From the NCBI GenBank assembly GCA_024516155.1, contig JAJJXM010000012.1, forward strand, positions 434,001 to 498,000: a stretch of DNA of 64,000 nt, given 5' to 3'. The first letter of the stretch is position 1. The number at the start of each line of letters is the position of its first letter. Below are positions 56,281-64,000 of this stretch, in pieces. The position numbers were made by a program, and so were the translations under genes. The notes beneath the pieces were generated by a model. That model made no database searches and was not told the origin of the DNA. It saw nothing but the letters and a program-made list of their open reading frames with translations. This DNA is from Pyronema omphalodes. Taxonomy: Eukaryota > Ascomycota > Pezizomycetes > Pezizales > Pyronemataceae.

Positions 56281-59200
56281 CTTGATCACTGGTGGGACTC
56301 TTGCTGAACGATGGGTGATTCAAACGAGGGTGAGGCTGTGGATATGGCCCAGAGACCACGGTAGTGGATGCAGAAAATCGCCGACTCGAAGTCTCGAAGA
56401 TGGGAGGTGGGGTTCTAACGCTAGATTTAAGGTGGGGAGCTGCGCGGTCGCCGACCGCGAAGTTAGGGCGAAGCTCAGCTCTTGCTCCATACATATTAAC
56501 GCGCTTCGACGTGGTTGCATGAGGCGCTTGGCATGGTTTTGCGGTGTCAGAGACTGTTGGTGAACCTTGCAGAAAGGAATGTCAGGAGGCTATGGTGAAG
56601 AAAGGTAAGAAGTGGCCGGTAGCCGGTGGACGGTGGCATATTTGATTAGGTTTTGCTGTGTTGGACAGCGGCAAAATATGTTGTTGGCATGGAGTAGAGC
56701 AGGGACCGTTGCAGATAAGTGTGGAGGAGTAGTAAGAAGCGGGAAATCGACGGGTGCCGATCATTCATATACTGAAGGTTAAACACCATTCTGCTGGTGA
56801 GCTTTTGGATATACGGACTGAATCCCAGAAGGCGAAATACTTACTGTGTAGTTTTGCCAACAAACAAATACGAGTAAGGAAATGCTGTGCTTTGTGGGTG
56901 TCAAAGGGTACGAACAATAAGGTGGAGGTGGTTGACTGTGTATTGAGTGAAGTTCGAGGTGCCACATCTGCTACGTCTATAATATAGCAAACCAACGTCT
57001 ACAGCCTCCACGTCCACGTCCTAGTCACTTGGACTCAGGCGCCCTACAAAAATAGGTGACAGTCAAAAGAAACTGGATTTGTCCGTCCATCGATTCCATG
57101 TATTAAAGTCCTAAGAGTCTCTTGATATGTGAGATGATTTTTCAACTCGAATTATGCAGGTAATTACATAGGAGTAAAGAGTACATAAAGTGATGCATAT
57201 GTAGCTGTAATGTCCCTAGGCAGAGAATCGCGCATTATCCAGTCATAGATTTCGACTGCATACTCTCCGTACTTTATGATCCTATATGTAAGGAGCAGAT
57301 CCAGATTCATGGGGGAATGCAGTCCAACTCAAGAAATATACAGCCCGAGATCTGTATCCCAAGCTGATCAAGAAAAGCCACTATTGAGATACAAGATCCA
57401 AGAAGGACCACAAGCAAAGTATATCTGCAAACCCCTATTCAAGATACTCTTTCACTCAGGATATCTGTTGATCAAATATGCTTTGATCAGGTGAAAGATC
57501 AATGTTGCCAGAAGGTGAGTAGAACTTTGCTCTTTGGATCTGCTGGATCAATAAAGATATAGTGACCACTAGAGGGTTGGTTACATTGTTCCGGGAGCCT
57601 GCTTTAACGAAGTAACGCATTTTTATTTCATGTCTCTACTGTCGGGCATATAAATGATAGATCAGTCCATCTAGTGATTTAATAGAAGAATATTTTAAAG
57701 TATGCATATGCTTGTCGCCATTATAACACTCTCGCTCCCGAAGCTTTGGACAGCAGATTTTGTGAATGGTGAAATCAATGAACACCTAACATTGCAGTAG
57801 TGGAGCTGCCTTGTTGTATATTTCCTTGAAAATAAAGTAAGTTGATCCAGTAATATATGGTCTTTAGATAGCGATGGTGTAAAACCATTTATAAGAAATG
57901 CCAACAACGGTTATGTACATCCAGTGGGCTTTCTTTGGGAACGAATAAAACGATGACATGTAGTATTTTGATTCACTGGGGTTCGACAAATTAATTTTGT
58001 AACACTGATGAAATTCACATTAAGTAGATTACCAAGTGGCAAGCGTATGATTATTACTTCATTATCCCCAGATCAGTACAAATCTAAGCCTAAGATTACA
58101 AGGCACGAAATAGACCATATTTCGTAAAATCGCACTTTTTTTTATTCTTATACAGATTCTTTACTTCTCCGATTAATACATCGCCATCATTACTACCATC
58201 ATCCTTCAGAACCCCTACCACACCAGCTCCACTAACTACTAGATCTGCTATACTATCTCATCTGAGTCTTATTCCTAATATTTCTTTTTACCTGGAGTAA
58301 ATAATATCCATCGTCGGACCAAAGCATGATATATCGGATATAAATCCAGCAAACCAACACCCAGGCCAAGACCCAATCTCGATCTTCTACCAGAGATTAG
58401 GAATTCCATTTTCTGTGACTTCATGAACCCGGGAAGGCCTGGAACATCGTGACCAAAGTCATTCCATGCATTTGTTTTTCCAGCTTTGGGACTTGGTCAG
58501 CGTAGGAACGAACAAATAGCCTAATGTTGCGGCTATCTCTCTATGGTTCTAACTTTGTGCACCAAAGTAATTATCAGGGTTGGTAGAGCCTAGAGTCGAT
58601 GCCACTGGCCATGTAAGACAGAAACTGGAAGCTTCATGGTTGAAGAGAATGCCGTCTGGATTCTAGTCTTGAGTGGGGTTAATGATCCATCATTCATCAT
58701 TCCTATATCAGAACCCATTGATATCCTTAAAGATTTCTTCCGTCGTATCTCAATGGAGCTAGGCCGGAGAGGGGCGAAACTTGTAACATGATATCCAGAG
58801 TCCAAGGAAGTTTGTTGTCGTTGTATTGTTATTTCGAATCTGATGGGACATTTCAGGGAGGTGTAAGTAGACCATTTCCAAGTTCCAGTTCCGTTAAACC
58901 TCTAAAGACCAGCGCGGAAGCGCGGAAGGGGAGAATTGAAAAAAACTGATGAAGACATTGTACAGTGACTTCTGTGTCACCAGTAGCCGGAAAAAGCAAA
59001 CTCAAAGTTTCCTCGCACAGTGCAGTGAAAAGGATGTCGCCTGGTAACTGGTCCCAAGTAGGATTCCACAACCTCCAAAGTAGGATATTCCAAATTGGTT
59101 TGTTTTCCAACAGCGCGAGCAGGAAGAATGAAAGTAGCGTTATCCAAATGCCTCATCCCGCCTTCCGAGAGTTACAATGAGACCCACGGGAGCAGGCAAC

Positions 59201-59535
59201 GGCAGCCGGTGCTCTCATTTCCTCCTGCCTGTATATATGTCTCCGGATTCCCAACGATGTACTTCATGACCTCAAAAGAATCGAGCCCCTGGATTTCAGT
59301 AGCGGTTCCATGGTTAACATAGGATATATCCAGCCAAAGACGATGTCAATCAATAGGAAGATGATATGACAGAGCTCTATGACTAGAGCATTAGAACCTT
59401 GCAATAAATGCGCAAGATCCATAACATTCGGGAATCGAAATCGTCGGCCGCGGTCGTTGTCCATTTGTTGGATTCAAGAAGCGGGGAAGTAATAGTTTGA
59501 TAAACTTCGCCGGATCTGATTATCGGAGAAACTTA
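56281..59535. other. Stc1-B upstream region and AT-rich spacer
   Basis: The first ~230 bases (56281-56510) are the Stc1-B leader, alignable with that of gene A. It contains a palindrome, CGCGGTCGCCGACCGCG (56444-56460), and a minus-strand upstream ORF (ATG at 56490, stop at 56320). Beyond it, to 59535, I see only short unrelated frames; a few (58853-59110 and 59264-59464, minus) read as protein-like fragments but belong to no family I know. Confidence 0.45.
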
Positions 59536-60545
59536 TCATTTTTCGGGCTCCAAATTTGCTGTGTAACGCATCATGGCTAGAAGGACGGGAACAGGAAGAA
59601 TAAACCCTGCTGCACATATCGGATGGTTTCGATCAGAAGTTTCGGAGATGCAGGCCAATGAAAATTCTTGACTGAAGTTATCGAAAGACGGACAACATAA
59701 AAAGGCTGTGCTAATCGGTGTCCTATTTCCAAGGTTGAATGAACCGGCCGAAGATTCGATTCTCTGGTGAGATGTAGCTGGGAAGACGAGAGGATAAGCA
59801 TTCAACAGCTGTAATGACTTACTAAAGCCTGGATGGAAGCTAGAAGCTCTTCTCGTTGTTGTGCTGTGAGTAAACCGAGCTGAGACTAAACTTCTGATTG
59901 CAGGCAGGTTCACGCATTCCCAAGTGGGATCAATGACATACAATATGGATGATACTGCTGGTCAAAGTTGTGATTCTTCTGCTGACGGAGATATTCTTTC
60001 CGTCGAAAGAAAACCTATCTCGTTGTCAAGTTGTCGAGTTGTCAGCTTGTTGATGAAAAGTCCGTTCTCGGAGTGCGTATTCTGTGCGATGGGGTAGAAG
60101 ATATGTACTGAGAAAGCGTTTTTGTATTAGGAGGGCATGAAAGGGTTGTTAATTGAGCCTGGGTTTATGGATTGCTTGTTAGCGCAATACATTGTCTTGA
60201 ACCCTTTGTTTGGGCCACTGGAATGGTGCTAACATGAGCTATGCCACAGTGAACACAAAAAACGAAGAGAGTTCGACTTCAAGTCGGGAGAAGGGCTTCT
60301 TTGAGTGGATTTGTTTGTGATAATTCTGGGGATGAGAGGAGCAAATTTTGAAAGCAGGCCATAATTCAAGTTATGGTAACCAGAGCTGCTAGGGTAACTA
60401 TAGATATTTTGGAAAAGTAGGAAGGGAACATGCACAAGTTTACGGATTATTTCTTACTGTAATGAGTATTGGAGGTCCTTTTGTTTGTGCCACTTGAATG
60501 GCGCTAATCAGAGCAAAACCACAATGGAAACAAAAAAATAAACGA
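59536..60545 (-). repeat. Diverged repeat, copy 2 (matches 9095-10520), AT-shifted
   Basis: Read on the minus strand, it follows the order of copy 1: a TTAGCGCCATTCAAGTGGC unit (60425-60505), CTCTCATCCCCAGAATTATC (60322-60341), the clearer unit TTAGCACCATTCCAGTGGCC to AATCCATAAACCC (60157-60235), AGAAGAATCACAACTTTGACC (about 59965-59985), TCCCACTTGGGA (59919-59930), GAGAAGAGCTTCTAGCTTCC and ACATCTCACCAGAGAATCGA (about 59752-59772). Most differences are G-to-A or C-to-T in this copy, as in repeat-induced point mutation. A 135-codon frame (59536-59943) survives in it and shares short motifs (SHQRI) with the possible gene in copy 1. It may be a relic. Confidence 0.7.
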
Positions 60546-61695
60546 GCAGCTTGTAGGCTGAGGTGTGGGAGACATTTATTTTCCGCGAGGGCTTTGTAGA
60601 ACGTGAGAAGGAACCAGAGGTACTTATTAGTACTCGGAAACATCAAGAAGTGAAATGTCACCGTTCATGCCTGTTGAATTGAATAATCGTTTCTACCGAG
60701 TCCTTCTAAATATCCTAACATGATACCAGCTACAGAAATACAGAAATTATATAGTATAGATGATTCCTTATTACTAGTGTTTCCAGATACGTTAGTCTAT
60801 AGACGCCGGTAACAATTTTCGAACGGATGAAGATAGGGCAGGAGTGAGACTCTTCGTCCTGGATATGCATTGAGAAGTACAGTTCACAGTGGAAAATGTC
60901 AACAAAAGGTTCTGGAATGTTATTTGCAGGGGAAACAATGAATAAGAGTGTAGTTCTAGCGAAAGAGAATGTGGTTACATCTTTAGCATGTGACCTCATA
61001 ATGTTGGTAAAGAAATGCTAGCAATAGCCGAATGGATAATCATATCAACAGTCAGTGATTAGGGAATGGTGGTGATTATATTATGGAGCTGTGAGTGGGT
61101 AGGACGGACAGGTGTGGCTAGTAGACTGCGAGGAGGGCCGAGTGATGGCTGAATCAGCCAATGGGTCTTATTTTATTTTCTTTGTCATGTGGTAACGGAA
61201 CAGCCGTATGGTCCAGCGGTATGTACATATAGGCATATTCTTACTCAACTTACGAACTTATGGTAACTAGGTCACCTTTTTTGACCCAGTCATTCGTCAC
61301 ATTCCCTACAAGCAAATATACATTGCACTTTTGGTATATACAATCATAGATAAAGAAGCCAGACAAAGAAACGAAATATGCACTGTATAATCGTGATACA
61401 TTTCTTTTTGTTTTTATGTTAAAGCTCGAAGGCGAACTGACCGACCCCCCTCCCCCAACCTTATGCGTATGGTCGTGCACCAATGGCGACCGGTGCCCCA
61501 TTCTCACGTGACCGAATACGATCCACAACACCCCCCCCCCCCCCCTAAAATTAATATTATGACAAGAAAACGTTCTCTAAATTTCTTCATTCACCCTCTA
61601 AAACTTACTTCTATGCCTTCAAACTCTATATTCCCAGGTAACCGCTTCTTATATTGATCCTCTTGAACCGAGACTTGTATTTCATGATGCCGAAA
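60546..61695. other. AT-rich spacer, no feature seen
   Basis: Only short random frames and a C run at about 61531-61546. The right end should contain the 3' UTR of the minus-strand ORF that follows. Confidence 0.45.
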
Positions 61696-62403
61696 TCACT
61701 GAAGTGGGTTAAAGAATTCAAATTGTGTCTTATTACTTTGAAAATCCTCCTTCTCATCGCAATCGTTTAGAGTATTTTTGTAGAGACGATGTAATTTTGA
61801 CGGGGTAGGTGCTCGAGGTCGTGGTATCACATCCACCGTTTCTTGCAACGTGGGCCATGAGTCCGGTCCTTCGTCATCATCGACCACTTTCTTATTCAGA
61901 TCCGGACGTAGAACAGATATACAACGCCGGGAAAAATTAATTATGTTGAATTCCTTTTTCTTAGTATCGGCAATCGGAGATTTGGGTGAGTATATTGGTA
62001 TTCTAGATCGGCGAGTCTCTTTGCCAATAGTTTTCTGGATAGAATTCATTGACCAAGATTTCGCTTCGGGTGATTGGGGTGAAAATACTGGTTTTTTCGA
62101 ATCTCCGTTTAAGACTACCGAAGTTTTATCAGTACGGATGGGTTCCGGATCTTCCTCCCATTTGTTGTCTCTTGAATTATCGCAAAGTTTGATCTGTGAC
62201 AAGCACCGAATCGTCTGTCGGAACTCCAGAGCGGGATCGCCGTTAGTGAGTCTGTGGGCTGGCATCGTGTTTGTCTGTGGGTTCATGTTGGTTGTAACTT
62301 GTGGTCTATTCAGATGGCGTAAAGTTTTGGCGGCGACAGGAGAACGAAACAGATGACAGTCATTAAATAGATGAGAGCTTGACGTTCGGAAGTGATATCT
62401 CAA
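61696..62403 (-). CDS. Hypothetical protein, single exon (235 aa)
   Basis: An uninterrupted frame on the minus strand with protein-like composition: Ser, Pro, Asn, Asp and Lys rich, with PVFSPQSPEAKSW and PIYSPKSPIAD as two similar SPxSP motifs (possible phosphorylation sites), then INFSRRCISVLRPDLNKK and DEGPDSWPTLQETVD. No signal peptide, membrane span or known domain is visible. The true start may be an internal Met (MNPQTNTMPAH) rather than 62403. It lies in AT-rich DNA with no obvious neighbours. The long frame in AT-rich sequence supports a real gene, but no family is recognised. Confidence 0.5.
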   Translation of the reverse strand: MRYHFRTSSSHLFNDCHLFRSPVAAKTLRHLNRPQVTTNMNPQTNTMPAHRLTNGDPALEFRQTIRCLSQIKLCDNSRDNKWEEDPEPIRTDKTSVVLNGDSKKPVFSPQSPEAKSWSMNSIQKTIGKETRRSRIPIYSPKSPIADTKKKEFNIINFSRRCISVLRPDLNKKVVDDDEGPDSWPTLQETVDVIPRPRAPTPSKLHRLYKNTLNDCDEKEDFQSNKTQFEFFNPLQ

Positions 62404-64000
62404 GCTCTAAAAGCGTCATCGTTTGTTTAAATTGTATGGAACGCTTAAACCTATATCCATGACAACGAGGTATCATTTAATTTCTAAAGTTACTTTATCG
62501 TGCCCAATCTTCAAAGTTTCAAATAGGCCCTACCTTAAAGCTGCCTGGTTCTGGCTTCGTTTGCTATTCACGGATTGGTTACACTTCATTCATCACGGAT
62601 TTCTTCCCTTCTCATTCCCTGGCATTTTCAGATGCTCAATCCGACACAACTCGGCCCCTTGCATGTCTTTTACACCCAGATCTTGTGCTACTTTCATACA
62701 TTTCTATGGTCTGTAGATGTTCACATCGCTTACAATTGCTTCTAGTCGTATCTCTCACATCACATTACTTATGACGTCAATATGTGCGCTATGTAGTGTG
62801 AATTTCCACGCAAATATTCTTCGAGACTCTTCTTAATTACCTGTTACTCTGTTATTGATGTATCAATTCCACCTAGATCGCCTGATATGTATCCAGTCCA
62901 GACGGTTCTTAAATTAGTCACAGCATGCACATACTAAACATGAACTTCACCTAAACGAAAAAAAAAAAAACGGATGGATATGGGCATATGTCCATCTACT
63001 TGAGTATTTGGCTATTTACGGAGAGAAATGGCCGTATCGTATATTGTGGTCTTGAGCAAGGGATCAACTCAAGGGCAGCTGCTAACCGAAGTTCCATACA
63101 ATACACCGTTCACTTAACACATGGTACAATAAAAATGGTGCAAGATGCCAGGAACCACAGCATCCTCTCCTTATCATTATCATTACATATATTAACATAA
63201 GAAAACATGACAAAACCTGGTGAAAATTGCAAAAATATACGGATGGAAATCAATGTGTTGCAATACCCTCCAAATGTGCAGAATGGCTGCTTAAGCGACG
63301 GAGGTAGAAACCTTACAATTTTGGAGTTCCTGGCTATTTTATTGATGCTTGTCACTTATATTAAAATTAAATACAAGTAAATTTGCCACAGGAAAGACTG
63401 AGCAAGGTGATAATTGCGTCTAGTTACTGCATATTAATCTATATGAGTGCTAGATTATGATCCTAATCTTCCTTTGCGTTATTTCCATGCAGCAAGTATA
63501 TAGAGCATTGCGGGATTCCATGCGTTCAATATATCTAAAAGTTATTTGATGTACTCGTTACTCACTCTATGTAGATATAAGAATGAAGCTTGTATAACAT
63601 TACCCCTTTCTTCTTACCATACATGTGTGGTAAACCTATCGCTCAGTAGGCAATCACTTATATGTGTTCAATATGCTCTGAATCAAAAAGATTCGCTACC
63701 CTAGGAGAACGGACAATGCAATGACTTCATCGTCGGAAACCTAAATCTAGACAAGCAGCTGCGCTCAGAGTATTCTACGATACAGATTGTAACGTAGTAC
63801 TAGAATTTCTGGCCCGATATTGCACTAAGTACCAGATGTTGACAGAAAAGTGCGTTTTGAGTGAGAACTGTCCAACTATATGCATGCATACATCATAATA
63901 CAACTGATATCTACTCTTAAAATTTTTACTCTTAATAAGAATCGCCTGCTCACATATATAACTTCATGAATCCATCCGATCAGAGTCGATCTGCACTTTA
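62404..64000. other. AT-rich right end, no feature seen
   Basis: Short random frames only. The first few hundred bases would be the promoter of the minus-strand ORF ending at 61696. An exon of a gene outside the window cannot be excluded. Confidence 0.45.

Overview
This window is nuclear DNA from a filamentous ascomycete (Pezizomycotina). The genes carry short introns (mostly about 50-110 nt) with GTAAGT/GTATGT-type donors and CTAAC/CTGAC-type branch sites. The gene set (xanthine dehydrogenase, a BET double-bromodomain protein, an HMG-box regulator, an augmin-like subunit, two Stc1-domain proteins) is typical of that group. Intergenic DNA is full of T-rich low-complexity sequence, 9-10 bp minisatellites and G/C homopolymer runs. 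I cannot name the species; an orbiliomycete-like fungus is only a guess. No rRNA, tRNA or CRISPR was recognised.

Layout. 0.7-3.4 kb: PSP1-domain protein (+), with an in-frame open extension after its stop codon. 5.9-6.55 kb: two adjacent palindrome-rich miniature inverted-repeat elements. 6.8-8.0 kb: Stc1-domain gene A (+). 9.1-10.5 kb: a diverged repeat with a possible small multi-exon gene. 12.9-17.6 kb: a housekeeping cluster of exosome subunit Rrp41 (-), a PPIE-like RRM protein (+), a 54-residue MLRQ/B12D-type mitochondrial protein split over five exons (-) and TFIIH subunit Tfb5 (+). 20-22.7 kb: BET protein (-). 27.7-29.8 kb: HMG-box protein (+). 32.0-32.5 kb: CHZ1-like H2A.Z chaperone (-). 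33.8-34.8 kb: cyclophilin with a mitochondrial leader and an internal start (+). 38-39 kb: HAUS4-like protein (-), divergent from a large mitochondrial AAA ATPase (39.4-43.1 kb, +). 46-50.8 kb: xanthine dehydrogenase (+). 51.6-53.4 kb: type II membrane protein of unknown function (+). 55.0-56.3 kb: Stc1-domain gene B (-). 59.5-60.5 kb: a second, AT-shifted copy of the 9-kb repeat, inverted. 61.7-62.4 kb: an unrecognised single-exon ORF (-).

Most genes are unrelated housekeeping or chromatin genes, not a pathway cluster. Several act on chromatin or transcription (Stc1 A and B, BET, CHZ1, Tfb5, HMG box). The most unusual features are the two Stc1 paralogues with identical early exon lengths and similar upstream ORFs, the inverted diverged repeat that lies near each of them, the CTATAG-rich miniature elements, the cysteine-pair tract inside xanthine dehydrogenase and the possible stop-codon extension of the PSP1 gene. 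Exon structures were assembled by eye from splice signals and reading-frame continuity.
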